NCBI RefSeq assembly: GCF_022581195.2
Contig: NC_061452.1
Span: forward strand, 3,789,501-3,853,500
Direction of reading: 5' to 3'
Source: Helicoverpa zea
Lineage: Eukaryota > Arthropoda > Insecta > Lepidoptera > Noctuidae
Length of the DNA stretch: 64,000 bases
Made by a program: the position numbers and the translations under genes. The first letter of the stretch is position 1. Each line of letters starts with the position of its first letter. A model generated the notes under the pieces. That model was not told where the DNA came from. It saw only the letters and a list, made by a program, of their open reading frames with translations, and ran no database searches. Positions 1 to 13,000 of this stretch are shown in pieces.

Positions 1-49
1 AATGTTCCTTCCAATTCCACCTTCACTAATAAGGTTGTCCATTCAACAG

Positions 50-670
50 TAGCAGCTTGCCAGTGCTGGGCGGCGGAGGCACGCCCCCACCAGCCGCGTC
101 GCCTAGCAACGTGAAGATCAAAGCGGAGCCGGTGTCGCCACCGCGTGCGCCTGACCACATGCACCGCGGCCCGCCCCCTGCGCCCGCGCCGCAGCCCGCA
201 CATCTATCTGGAGTTATTGATGGTAGGTATCTGATTTGTTGTGTTGTATGTGTAGCAATACTTTTTTTGAAAAGTAAATAATCGATTAGAGAGACTTAAT
301 CGATGTCTTTATCAGTAGCAGTGATATCTTAATTCCTTGTATGCCGGTGCGCGGATCCACGCAAGACAAAATTTTCTATTGTTCTCTAATTAACGACATA
401 CAAGAGGTTTATAGATTAAGTGTCTATAACTGTGTTATTAATTAAGTTGCATTTATTAGTTGTTTTAATATTAATATAGTAAATAATTGACAAGCCAATT
501 AACAAACACTAACCTTACCAATTACAGTGTATCGGCACGTTGCAGGTTCAGTATCGTCGAGCAACATGGGCTCGCCCGCCGGGCAGGACATGCGGCACTC
601 GAGTGCGGTGCCACTGGACTACGAGCAGCCGCACACGAAGCGGCCGCGGATCGAGGGCTGGGCCACATAG
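50..670 (+). CDS. Mef2: Mef2, last two coding exons (C-terminal part of a MADS-box transcription factor)
   Basis: Myocyte enhancer factor 2 is a nuclear MADS-box transcription factor that drives muscle differentiation. Only the C-terminal transactivation region lies here; the MADS and MEF2 domains must be upstream of the window. Exon one runs from about 50 to 222 (acceptor CAG at 47-49, although AG at 51-52 or 54-55 is also possible) and carries the Mef2-like motif VKIKAEPVSPPR in a proline- and alanine-rich context. The donor is G|GTAGGT at 223. Exon two is 546-670 (acceptor TGCAG at 541-545). The split codon GGT joins the frames in phase 1. The protein ends in KRPRIEGWAT and TAG at 668-670, matching my recollection of the Mef2 C-terminus. 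Codons are GC-rich compared with the flanks. The frame stays open past the 222 donor, but the fit of the second exon makes read-through unlikely. Family assignment is from recognition of these motifs, not a search. Confidence 0.85.
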
Positions 671-3600
671 CTAGGCTATGAGGCCTTCGGCGCGTACCCG
701 AGGCCCCTGCACCCGCACTGCTAAGCCGAGCGAGGCACAAGCACCTCACGCCCCGCGCGGCCCTTCTCTATCGAGCTTCGGTCACCGTCCTCCGACAACC
801 CGCGGCACAGTGCTAATCTTATCACTCCAAAAGTCTGATAAGCAAAAGGTGCATCCATAAACGGTGCTTAAATTTTTGATGGCACGGTCGACTAACTTTC
901 TCCAATGAGAATCGAGTCCCACTTTCTGGGCGAACTAGTATGTTACATATTCGTAGATCTCTAATGGGATCCTATATAATTGAATGTTCAACTTTACACT
1001 ACCCTCTATTAATACGTAATTAATTATTGTAATGCACACGAGTACACTAAAGATTAAGATTAAATGTTAAAATTAAGTACAATAGCAACCCTTCAGAACA
1101 ATTTTGAACTTTAAGTACATATAGATAGATATTGAATTCCCCTGTAAATAGATGACATTATATGTGCAATCCGTGCCATTGTCTGTTTAGCTTAAAGTTA
1201 GTCAATTTAAAGATTAGTGAGTGTAAGGTAATAGTGCACGACGTTGAAGTTGAGTGCTCTTGCGAAGCTGACGGTAGTGCGATGGACACAGACCACAGTA
1301 ACGTGTCAAGTGCGATGAACACTATAAACAAACGACTGTTGACTTTTTGTGTTAGTGTTTTAAAAAGTTTTTTGTGCCATTTTAAAAATTATTATAATAG
1401 TGTGACATCCGAACTTGAATCTGTAAATTAGTAGTCGTAGTGTCATCACAGAAGATAATAAATTATATGTATTGTAAAATCTACTTTATCTATTGACATA
1501 TTTATACATGAGAATCATAATGATATTTACATAATATGTATACACGTCCCGTTAGGAACGAATGTTATGTAAGTAAGTAGGTAATGTTAGCTAGAGATGA
1601 GTATATAAAGGTACCACACGAAGCTTTAAAATTTCTTATGATAACACTTGCACTCTAAGCAGATTTTGTAAGTAAACACAGTTTATATCGTAAACGTTTA
1701 GAACTCTTGACATTTCGACACTTTGTTCGAGTCAAAATTATATTGCATCTTTTTCTGGATTTTGCTTTGGGCTATTTTCAAATAGCAATGCAAGATGTAC
1801 AATATTCGGAAAAAGAGTACTTCACAGTTTGATTTTATTCTGATTAATCTATGCTTCGATCATTACCTTATACTGTAAATCCCATTCATAATAATAATGA
1901 TGTATGTATGGTCGTATCTCGTTGCAGACCAAAATATTATCGAGTCAATTTTGAATATCATATTTATGTAATTACTTGTTAAGTATGTGTAGGTTTATTT
2001 AGTGGCTATAATGGGTTACAAAAATGAATGGAACAACTTTGTTGATAGTACTTTTTATTTTGTTAATGTGATCTGAAGTAAGTTTAATTTCTACTTAAAT
2101 AAAATTAATGCTAGTAGCTATTGTAACAGTGAACAATATACCTACAAGTCAGCTTTAAGCACATACAAAATTATATTTTACATTAAAATATTTACACTAA
2201 AAATATGCACTATATCACGGTCCGCCCTATTTTTAGATGATATTGTCTGAAAGAAAACTGTACATTGTGTCGTCCATAGTTCATAATCCCCCATTTTCCC
2301 CTAGACGCTGCTTTCCTTCCTGTAGCACGAGTCCCGTCACCTCCGGCCTCTCAGTGTTCACACTGAAGGTGCCCACTTGTTCCCCCTCTCCCCTCCTCAT
2401 ATCGTCTCACTGTAGTTGCCTTACTCACAGTGCCTAAATGTACCATTTTGTACCAAAATTTGTATGTTATAGCATTTTTGCTTTAATATTCACATCCTGG
2501 TAATCTTAAGTCATTCGAAGATGTCAATTGTTCAGATCGTAGTTGGCGTTCATGTTACAGGACAGTCAGAGTCGAAAGTAAAAAGAGTAAAAATAACATT
2601 TTAGATGTACGCTGGATGTCATGATTATATATAAATGTTTCCTGCTTTTTAGAGTTTGTGACATCTGCCCCTTTAACTGTAACTCTTTTCATTTTTGTAC
2701 TCGACTGTACGAAAGCACTACGATCAGAACGATGCCTATAATATATTTCTTTACCACATTTGTCAGTCAAACTGTATAAATGTGATTATAAATATAAAAA
2801 TATATATGTATAAGTGTAACGAACAACTTTGCATCATAGGATATCTTTAGTATAAACCTTCAAATCACAGTAACAAAATGTTAAAATGTACATTTGTTAA
2901 ATTTGTACAGGGAGTTATCCATTTATTGAAGTTCAAAAGTCTGAACGCATAAGAATATTTAAAAAATAAAATGTATTTTCGCATTGTAAAATAAGTACAC
3001 GGTTAGGTTTAACGAATTAATATTTTATTACCGGAACATAATGAATGTTGACCCGTTTATAGGGAACTATTGTAATGATCATGTAAGTACACCTTCAATG
3101 TTAGACTAAATTGTTAATGTGATATAATTACGTACACTGTTACACCCTGGGCCCGCTCGTTGTTACACCGGTAGGGCGTCACTCTCTCGTGTTGGACGTT
3201 TCTAGAACTTGATCCTGTGAGCTTGTTGAGTGCGTGGCGATCCTTGTAAATGTCTCCTCAGGGCCCCGTAGTCTGAGATTCTACAATTGCGTTATCTGCT
3301 GTTTTCGGTCGTTCGTTCCTAAAAGTTCCTTTCTCTGGAAGCGTCGATGTGTTTTGTAAATTTGCTCAATATGTTCGGCGATGATGCGAATCCTTGTTTC
3401 TTGTTAGAGTTCATTTCTATTTGTCCGTTGTATAAATTGGTATGTAATAATAAGTGTTGCATTGTACAATATCAAACACGTTTCTAATACTGTTACCTAT
3501 ATACCTATCACAGTACAGACGCACTGGCATGAGGTCATAGCCAAATTAATGAACGCAATTTTGCACAAAAACACATTGTTATCGGATGAAAATATTTACA

Positions 3601-4590
3601 ATACGTAAACTTTCCTTTGTATTCGCGTAGTGATAAAGTGACGGACGATATGTATTTATCGCTTGCACAGTCTATTGTTTCGACTATATTGTATTATATT
3701 ATGACAGTTAAGCTGGTATTGGGAGCATTATTTCCGAGGTTGTGAGCTTTGCTATCGGGAATGAGTTTCAAGTTTAATTAATTATTAAATATATAAATAT
3801 AATTATTCATTTTGACGCACAACCGTGTTGTGTGTTATTGTAAAAAGCGTTTGTTTGTTCTTTTATATGTGCCTACTTTCGTAATAATATGTGTTTACCT
3901 GTATTTTATCTCGCTGTGTGACAATAGCAAAGGGCTTGTTCAGTTAATTTATAATCTAGTTCATTGCATTTAAAGAGATACGTAGTCATAAGTATGGAAT
4001 AACAGAAATTATTGCTGAACTTCTTCACAGTAGTTGTCGATGTATTTACGTTCCCCCGTCTTTTTTGCTATTGCACCACAGTATAATAATATCGTGAACA
4101 ATCCAAATAGAATATAGGAATATAAATACATATCCTTATTGAATACTCAAATCGATTTCACATTAATTTCTCTTGTAACAACAGTTGTGCAATACATATA
4201 TAACAAAATGCTTAGGTAGGTATTAGGTATATTTTCGTTTGAATTTTACAAAGAATGCAAAATCTGTTGTATTTTATCGATATTTTTACTGATAATGAGA
4301 GGGACCGCCGACGGTTTTGCGGAGGTGCGTCCCGGGAATATTAAGTCATAATTGTGTAATTATTTTTTATGATAAGGCCGGGCCAAATATTGCATTAATG
4401 TAGGTCACACGGCGCTGTAACTCTGTGTCGAGGCAGCCATTCTGCCCTTTGTATTATAATTGTATGATGAACGAACATCTCAGTGGCTGAATGAAATATT
4501 AATGTTTATCGACAGTGTTAGAAAATTGTTATAAATTATTTTGATGACTGTTCGAAGGATAATAAAGAGTTGGATGTCAAGTTTCGTTGT
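671..4590 (+). other. Mef2: Probable long 3'UTR of Mef2
   Basis: This 3.9 kb stretch after the Mef2 stop has no convincing coding exon on either strand. It is AT-rich and rich in T runs. It carries AATAAA at 1457-1462, 2098-2103, 2965-2970 and 4561-4566, so alternative polyadenylation is possible. A Pumilio-type TGTAAATA sits at 1143-1150. A more GC-rich patch lies at about 3145-3300 with no open frame of note. That the transcript reaches 4.59 kb is an inference from the last signal lying next to the end of the convergent gene. Confidence 0.5.
4561..4566 (+). terminator. Poly(A) signal AATAAA, likely distal end of Mef2
   Basis: A canonical AATAAA followed within 30 bp by GT- and T-rich sequence. 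It is the last + strand signal before the convergent Ir21a gene. Confidence 0.5.
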
Positions 4591-4595
4591 TTATT
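4590..4595 (-). terminator. Poly(A) signal AATAAA on the minus strand, likely end of Ir21a
   Basis: TTTATT on the + strand reads AATAAA on the minus strand, about 270 nt after the Ir21a stop codon. It faces the + strand signal at 4561-4566, so the two mRNAs probably end within a few tens of bases of each other. Confidence 0.5.
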
Positions 4596-4861
4596 TTGTA
4601 GCTACACCTTTCCTATAGTGTTATTATAATTTATGATAAAAATCTATCAATGTTATACGGGCTAGAGAAGAGTTATCAGAAAGCTATACAACAATATAAA
4701 AGAAAAAGACAAAATAAGACTTACAAAATAGACAAAAACTTAATAATTAAGAAAATATTTGTAAGGAGATCATAATGTACAAAACTGTCATAAGGGTTAC
4801 TGTATTCGTTATATTATCAATACACACAAATCCAAGAATACTTCTGAAATGATTCGCTCTC

Positions 4862-7800
4862 CTATTTTTCATGTCTTATAGGATCTCCAAAAGCAACACG
4901 AGACACTGTTGGCCCATGCTCATCCACAGACTCCATATCCTGCGATACAATCCTACGTCTTTTCTGATCCTTCTCAAATATCTCTCTCACTTCCCTATCC
5001 AAATCTAAAGAGCTTGATCTTCTGGAATCAAACCTATCAACATTAAAACTGTTATGAACATCTATATTGTCTTCAGTAACATTTATAATTTGTCCTTCTA
5101 AGGTGTCCCTTGAAGCTGCCGTTGATGGTCTACTATCAAAGTGAAGTCTACTTTCAGTGTCTCCTATAATCTTTATTTCGCTTCCAATATCGGTTTTTGG
5201 AGTAGGGATCAAATGTTCTCTAGAATTGATACTGATTGGTGTATCAACTTTTCTTTGAAATCGGCAACGCCTGGTGAATCCTCCCATCCATTCTGATACT
5301 AGAGCTGTGGCAGCTATTATGAAACCAGCTCCTAGGAGAAGGAACATGCCTTGTGTGTCTTCTAGAGTTAGACCCTTTTCTTCAGCTGATGGTATTTTTA
5401 TTGTACCGCTTCCAGCCTGTAACGAATTGTGTTATGAAGATGAAGGCGAGTGAAGGAATACTTTACTGTAAATTAATTAAACTAGTGACTGATTAAGCCA
5501 CGATGATTGCCTCGAGGAATATCAAATATGTATACTTACAGCCAACAATTTTCCAGTAACACTTCGTTGCATTTCAAACCTGACTTCATCAGCAATCTTA
5601 TCAATGATTCCGCTTTGTATCATCCTGCTTATGTCAAGGCTCAGTTTCTCCGAGTAAACTGAATTATTAGGAAACCCTATCGTTATGCCGAATGGTGCGA
5701 AGCACTCGTTTGAAATGTGGAGGGCTGCTCGCTTTGATCTGAAATGTTAGTTTTTTTAACAGATAGATTGCCATATTACAAGCGTAGTTGTCGGTATATA
5801 TGTATATGTGCGATTTCAATTCACTAATACAAAGTTATCCTCCCTTTTAGAAACTTTCGTAACTGGTTCGTAACTGCGACCAAAATATAAATGATAAATA
5901 ACTTACTTAGTCGCTGTAAAATTAGCTTGAACAATATATTCAAGTTCGGCTTTAGATCCCAAAAACGCATACGGCCAGAAGAAGGCTTTGGTTGTATTTC
6001 TAATGCCAGCTTCTACGTTGGGCACAAATTCAAGTTTGTTCAGCAATTTCTTGGTTTGAGGATCTGATGAATTTAAGAACCATTTTTCCCAACCTCCTCG
6101 ATCTGTGTAATATTAAAAAAAAACCTGATGAACACGTTCAGACTGATGACCTTTTAGATAAAGATTTAATTAAAATAAAAAATACTGTGTATCTTATTTC
6201 ATTACCTAAAGTGCCCACTCTGTAGAATCCTGCCAGCAATTGTTTTATGGTATCAACCGTTTCAGGGAACACTGGTAATGTCACAAATGCTATGATAGAA
6301 CCAGTGTAGCAGCTCGTTATAATAATCGTAAAGATCCAATACCAACCTGAAAAAGCGAAAGCCAACTATGGATTAACTATTGCAGCTTTAAAAGACCATA
6401 ATCATACTGAAGATAAACTTACCAATGAGCAAACGCGTGGTAATCTTATCCGTTTTGCTCCAAGAATTCTTACCAAGAAAGGTGAAGCAGTTGGTAAAAG
6501 TCCCAAAAACATACCAGAACATATTTTCGATTTCCCCACTGTTATGTAGCAGATGTCTTAGAGTATGCTTGTCCGAGAAGGCAAGAGGGAACATCCCAAA
6601 GAGATAAGTGAATGTTAAAGCTACCCAAACATGCCAGTGGAATGGACCGAGGATTGCTCGATAGCTGAGAAAATTAGACTAAAATTATATATCATAAACC
6701 TCAGTATACAATCAGTTACATTCTATACTAAATGATGTTATAAGTTACCGAGGCAAAGCTGTTGACATGAGTGTTATAAAGACCGCACAATCTTGCGAAT
6801 GTGCTTGTGATACATCGAGGTCCCTTATTCTATCGGTTGTCAAGTACATGCCAGCTATACCTATATCTGCACGACCCGACGTTATTTCTTTAGCCACTGC
6901 ATCACCGGACCTAGTGAAAAAAAGAATTAAGTAAATTAAATTGCCGCCCGCGCGTGACCATTGTCGTATCGTGACGTGAATTTGGTCAAAACGTTGAGCA
7001 AAGGAGAAGATTAAGTTCTGCTTGTGTATAAAATGTGATTAAAAGTAACTAAAGTTTAAAAATCTTCATTAGCTTAAATAAATCTTCATTAGCATTCAAT
7101 GTGAAATAGTTTTACCCTAAGTGAAGCTCCAGTGGTTCAATAATTTCGATCGAAAAGTTGTTTCTTTCGGCTAGTAATTTAACTAGCCGAATTTCAACAC
7201 CATCCCACACAACTCGAGGATTGCCACCATCGAGATCTGCTTTAATCCTGGACAAAAGTAAGTTTATTTTTCATCATGTCATCACTTTTGAACGTTTGTT
7301 GAACACTTGTCTAAAACTCTCTCTACTTTTTTTTGACAATTGTTCAGCAGATGTTTCAGTTTCTTTAGTAAGGCTGTAAGGAGTACCTACCTTCTGAATA
7401 CGTATGGAGGCTGGTTAGCCGCTGCAACCAAAAATCTATGACCAGCATAACCTTCAGTCATTTTAGGAGGAAATAAGTTAACATTTCTGGAAAACTTTCC
7501 ATGGTTCCAGGAATTTAGTACAACTGGTTGACTAGCACCCAATCCATCTGTATACAATTTGTGTGTATACAGAATGTATGGTGATTCCTAAGTAAACAGA
7601 TAAAGATATATAATTACGCAATAGTTCACTAATTATTTTTCTTGCTTACTAACCAAGTTCGCATCATCTCCTTCTTTGAAGCTCTGCCCAATCACAAGTA
7701 AGTTCACAAACATTCTTGATACAACACTGGCTAGAAACTCTTGTACCGCCCACTGAGAGGACCTCGCGACTATTATTATTTTGTTCTTTGGCTGTTTACC

Positions 7801-8400
7801 CAATATTTTCGCACTTGCTTTAATATCAGTCAAAAACAGTATGTAATTTTGGCAATCCGTTGAGGCATGCAAGAGTTTACGCTCAACCAATTCACCACCA
7901 TCGTTAATATATCCATGTACAAAACTCATTGGAAACCCTTTCAAAAGATTTTGGACCAAGTAACTTTCCTTAGATTTCACTTGACTGTCATACAGTATTA
8001 CCGGCGTACAATCTTTGAGATAAGTCAACGTTATATTATGTAGTAAGTGCACTAGCGATGGTGTTTGATCAAATTTAGTCGTTTCATTAAGAAAATGCTC
8101 ATTCCATAACTCTTTTCTAGTTTTTGGATGCCCGCGAAATACTGGATCCAGCGCTCTTTTTTTAATTTTTGCATCATCATCTATATCTTCTTTATTGAAT
8201 TTTCTCCAATTAATTTCATGCGTACTTACATTGTTACTGGTATCCACGGCTATAGGCACAGGATTACTTTTTATTTCTCTTTTATTTTTAACTTTGTGCT
8301 GGGTGTCTAAGGTAGATTGAGAAGGATAATATTCAACCAGTACCTCTTCACCAAAGACTGAAAAAGTAAGAAAGATCACGATAAACCAAGATACTGCCAT
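4862..8400 (-). CDS. Ir21a: Ionotropic receptor 21a (Ir21a), complete, nine exons, 856 aa
   Basis: This is a variant ionotropic glutamate receptor subunit of chemo- and thermosensory neurons. In flies and mosquitoes IR21a works with IR25a and IR93a in temperature sensing. Exons (high to low): 8400-7654, 7587-7391, 7247-7116, 6910-6749, 6664-6423, 6346-6206, 6102-5907, 5738-5540, 5416-4862. All have GT-AG borders and agree in phase. The protein starts MAVSWFIVIFLTFSVFG, a signal peptide, then a divergent N-terminal domain (CTPVILYDS near residue 145). The split ligand-binding lobes flank M1 (about 424-444, after LGPFHWHVWVAL), the pore segment (about 461-477, NMFWYVFGTFTN) and M3 (about 497-517, with TSCYTGSIIAFVTLP). 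M4 is at about 696-716, followed by a 140-residue charged cytoplasmic tail. Length is close to fly IR21a (about 840 aa). An in-frame ATG at 8436 lies upstream of the predicted transcription start, so 8400 is preferred. Confidence 0.9.
7290..7360. repeat. MITE-like inverted repeat in an Ir21a intron
   Basis: Inside the intron between exons 2 and 3, TGTTGAACACTTGTC at about 7297 and a degenerate inverted partner (GACAATTGTTCAGCAG) at about 7334 flank a short T-rich spacer. A better-preserved relative with the same arms is at 42230-42354. Confidence 0.45.
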
Positions 8401-8445
8401 ATTATTATCTAAGTCTCGTCTGTAGCGTTGAACCAAAAGTTAGGG

Positions 8446-8454
8446 TTTTTTATA
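8446..8454 (-). promoter_or_regulatory. TATA box of Ir21a
   Basis: The minus strand reads TATAAAAAA here. About 25 bases downstream is TTCAACG, an initiator-like site with its A at 8429. The signal-peptide ATG follows at 8400, giving a 5'UTR of about 29 nt. This placement puts the alternative ATG at 8436 outside the transcript. Confidence 0.55.
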
Positions 8455-8751
8455 CGCTTTTACTGACCTTGGCGAACAAAAGTATCACAACACAGGTGTT
8501 ATGATTGAAATTTAATTTTTGATGAACACTGCGGATTCTTTATGGTCACGGCTATGACCGTGACTTTTAGATATTTTTCGAAGAGTTAAGTAATTCTTTC
8601 TCCGTACATTCTTTATTAAGGACAAGAGACACAAGTATTTAATGAGCATTGGCAAAAGCCAAGGTAGTATAAAGTGAAACTTAATATTATTTTGTAGTTC
8701 TAGCTTTAGGTAAAGGTTTTGCAAAATAAAACATACAAATATTTATAGCAT

Positions 8752-10050
8752 TTTATTATTCAGCACTGGTCACAAAAAGTGTTACAGTTCTTGTACAATA
8801 TAAATAATGTTGCCGATACAAAATACAAAATCAACTTGTTCTAAAGTTTTGCACTACGACCTGAGTGCGGAGTCATGTCCGAGATACATTGTTCTAGCCG
8901 AGACGATGATAAAAAAGTGAAACTACCAATTTTAAATACTAATCCTATATTTACAGTAGAGCTTATTAAATAATGAATAAGTTTTTAAATAAGATTCGTA
9001 GCAAGCGCTTCCAATAACTTCAGTTGCAATAGCAAACCGAAGCTTTAATTCTAATAGAGTGAAGATTGAATTTACCGTTGGAGTCATGGTCAAGAATTTT
9101 GATAAAGAAGCACAAGATTTAAGCTAGGTAAAAAAAGGATAATGACTCAAACGGGAATTCGCCTATCAATAATTATTTTGCTTTATAATACGTCCTCGGA
9201 TGAATCAACAGTTGTATAGACATGTGCAACATCACAGATGAACACAAATGCGATGTGGACAGACGTCTACACAATGCTACACACTACACACTTTAGTGTC
9301 CAAACCAATTGGCTATTTTTGCAAGTGAAGGAATCCAAAATTTTAATCTTATAAGGTACTTTTTAGGACTTGGATAAAAACCACAACGAGGACGTACATA
9401 CAACCCTAAACTAAATTTTACTCGCTAACTACATCTATATTTACAAATTATAAAAGGCAGTGTCAACCACGAAGCTGGCAAGATTAGAAAAACATATTTT
9501 CTAAATTTTAATATGGCTTTCGTTTAAAATTACTCGGAAAATGGTAATCATTTTTAGGATGTATGTATGAGATAAATACTGGAGACTGTAAATTGATTAT
9601 CACGATTATGACATACAAAAACTTCTAACTAAACAAAACATCTGCATTAATTTAAGGATTACAAACTAAAACGAACACAAAATAGGAAATATTAATATTG
9701 CAAAAAAACATTGCACGAGTATTGTTACAAGTAGATCATGCAACTACAACTAATGAAATCGACGCTGTCTTCACACTAGACGATTGAAAACACTTAATAT
9801 CACAGTTTCCAATACATTTAGGACGTATTTAGAGAATTGTAACGAACATCCTCGTTACTATGAAATTGTCATCGTATGCTTTGTGACCATCGATATCTAC
9901 ATGGCACTCTTCAGTTGGTGACAAAACAATTTCTACTGTGAGTAAACGAAACCTTCCTTGCCTCGTTAAATTGATACATTTGATGTACCAACAATCAACT
10001 TTTACTGTAATATCGAGAATGGTATTATTATGCTATAGTAACTAATCCGC
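8752..10050 (-). other. Cda5: Probable 3'UTR of Cda5
   Basis: The 1.3 kb after the Cda5 stop (10051) has no open reading frame worth calling on either strand. A minus-strand AATAAA is present at 8752-8757, the best candidate 3' end. This leaves only about 300 bp between the end of Cda5 and the Ir21a TATA box in a head-to-tail arrangement. Confidence 0.5.
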
Positions 10051-13000
10051 TTATTCTCCAATGTCGTTGTCTATACGTGAAGATCTGATGCCAGATTTGC
10101 CGGTCCAGGGGTAGACTTCGGGACACGGTTGACACGTTCTCATGTATCTGACTCCAGATTTGTGCCAGAGGTTGCATACTTTAGGGTTGTTGCATTTCTT
10201 AGGCCGGTCCTGAAATAAAGAAAAATTAAGATAAGTTGCAAGCTTGAGACAGTAGGTGTTTAGATAACCTATGTAACTTGAAAAGTCAATGAATTTTATT
10301 TTAGGCCTAAAGTAACAATATAGTCGCTTCCAGAATTGAAAGCAACAAAAGATTGTTTGTGTGAGTCATGTCTAGAATATTGGGCCAAAGACAGTGGGTG
10401 TTATTTAAATACTGAAACATCATCTGCCTAGTCATTTCCCAACCTGTCCTAAATAAAATCTATGTACAAACCTGATAATTGCACTGGAACGGCTGGAAAT
10501 TGTTGAGCCTGTTGATAGGCGTGGGGTCCCTGACCCACTGCAACGCCTGCCAGTTGGTGACGATCCACACATCTTGCATCTGGTTAATGAAGTCCAGGAA
10601 CATGATGAACCCTTCCTTGTGATGGGGTTGTGTGAACCAGGCAGCGTGGTAATAGAGGCCGAAGGGTGCCCTGGAATTGTGCAAATACATTTATTAGATT
10701 CAATATTATCATTACTGATAACTTCACCATAGTGACAGCCAGAAAAATATTTATTCAACCAACATCGAAGTAAATTTTTCCACAAAGGATTGAATTACCA
10801 AGTACGTAGATAAACCACAAGACAACGACAGCATAGTATAGCATAGTTTTTTCACTTCCATGCATTCTTCATCCGCATTGTGAAGGGCGGGCGTTTTGGG
10901 AGCTGTCGTTTGTTAATTTGACCTTCAAAAAGTGCTGATTTTCAGCCTACTTTGAATAAATGACTTTTTTTTCTTTTATCATGCTATCGAGTCGTAACTT
11001 AAATAATAACTATTTAGCTGTCTACATACCTGTTAGTAGTATAATGTCTATCGAAGTTCTTCAGTATCATCTTGTACACATTCTCGGCTTCAGGAGGATT
11101 GGCGCAAGCGTCACCCATGGAACAACGTCCACCGTTCAGATCTTGCCACATCACCATGGGTACCTCCCATACACCTGGAATGTACATAGAAATAAGATAT
11201 AATAGGTTCTTATAAATCATTTATCAAGACTTTTTTCAATTTACAAGTTTATTCTAGCGGTTTAATCCGCATCAAATGGGAATCCCATTGAGCATCTGGA
11301 TAGAGAGTAGCCTTCTTGGATAAACGGTTTCAAAGCGATCCAGTAGTTTCTCAGTTCAGCGTTCAAGTAAATAAAAAAATGAGATATTTACCTGGGTAAG
11401 ACTTTGTAGGACAAGGTGGTATCATACAATCGTGGAACAATTTGTAATCAAGAGTGTATGGCCAGCTAGGCGGTCTGTTCTCGTAAACGGGTAGAGACGA
11501 ATCGTAAGTGAAGTTTGCATCGTACAACATTTTGAACATCTTGTTGCCACCGACGGAAAGGAAAGGCGCTCTCATTCCTCTCACATCTTCAAGTTTAACT
11601 CCACCATAAGCAGCTAAGATTTCTCTCTGGCCACCCACTTCTCTGTACCATTTCTTTTGAGAGAACTGTTCTCCAAAACTATGGCTAAAATCATTGTAAG
11701 GTTTCGTTAGTTCGATCGTATCGTACATTTAATTAAGCAAATATAATGAAAATACAAATTCAAGTAAAGAAAAAAAAAAAAAAAACAAAAAAATGCAAAA
11801 CTGATAAAAGAAAAAAAAACTCCATAAAAGTCAAATTAGCCTGAAATAAGTGTGACAGAAAATTCAAAGGCAGATATGGCAGTAAGTCTTGATATTGAGT
11901 CATTGAATATTGAGATTGATAATGTCAATAGTCATCGTCTGGGTTCAAAAACGGTCACGGAATGTGTTGTAGTCGATAAACTTACGAAATAGTGTGTGAT
12001 GCCATCTCGTGTCCAGCGGAGTAAAGGTTCTGTACTTGACTGTAATCGGTCCACTCGTGGGACACGTAAAATGTTGCGGAGATGGGGCAGCCGTTAGGAT
12101 TGACGCGGCCCTTCTCAAACAGGTCAGCGTACAGACCCTTGTTCAAGTCGTTTACAGAGTCGTCGAAGGTCAGTAGAACAATCTGAGGCACCTGTTCCAC
12201 CGGCAAGTCGCCTGTTGTCGTGGGATGTGGTAATGTGCGTGTGGGTGTGTGAGTCGTGCCAGGAAGAGAGGAGAAAGAAAGAGGTTTCAAGAAGGGCGGA
12301 AGAGTTGAGGAAAGAGAAAAAAATAAAATGATTAGTTAATATAATATGCGATAAGATAGCTTTTATAATATATACGATATAGACGGCCATTAAACCCTGT
12401 TAGTGGCAAACTTGCAGTCTACCAAAGATGCCGATAGATGCAGAGATAATTCTATACTCGTGACTTACGATACTGTATGGGAGGCAAATTCGTGGCCATC
12501 AGCGTAAAGATTCTGAACTTGACTATAGTCAGTCCACTCGTGGGAGACGTAAAAAGTGGCGGTTATTGGACAGCCATTCGGATTTTTTCGGCCCCTTTCG
12601 AAAAGTTCTTCATAGTACATTTTGTTTAAATCATTCACAGCATCGTCGAATGTTATCAAAACAATTTGTGGTAAATCGCTGACGGGCAAATTTCCTAAGT
12701 CAGAAATATCATTTACAACAGTGACATTAATTTTACTAAAAATGTGGTCTATTAGAACCTTGTAAAATTATTTATAGAGGAAATTATTATGTACTTCATT
12801 TACTGTCAGGTATGAGTCCTTGAATTTGTACGTACCAGGTATTTCCTTGCCACCGCAGTAGCAGTCAGGTAGAAGACATACATCCTTCCTGCACTTGGCT
12901 GCAGTCTTATCAGGAGTGGGCTGAGGGTACACTGGGTCAGGCCTGGTCGGTGGGTGTGCGTAGATGTCAACAAACTCAGTCGTTTTGGAGACAATAGCCG

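Noticed and set aside
1162..1431. 89-codon + strand open frame downstream of Mef2
   Set aside because: It lies in the probable Mef2 3'UTR, has low-complexity ends and no domain, and there is no promoter or splice support.
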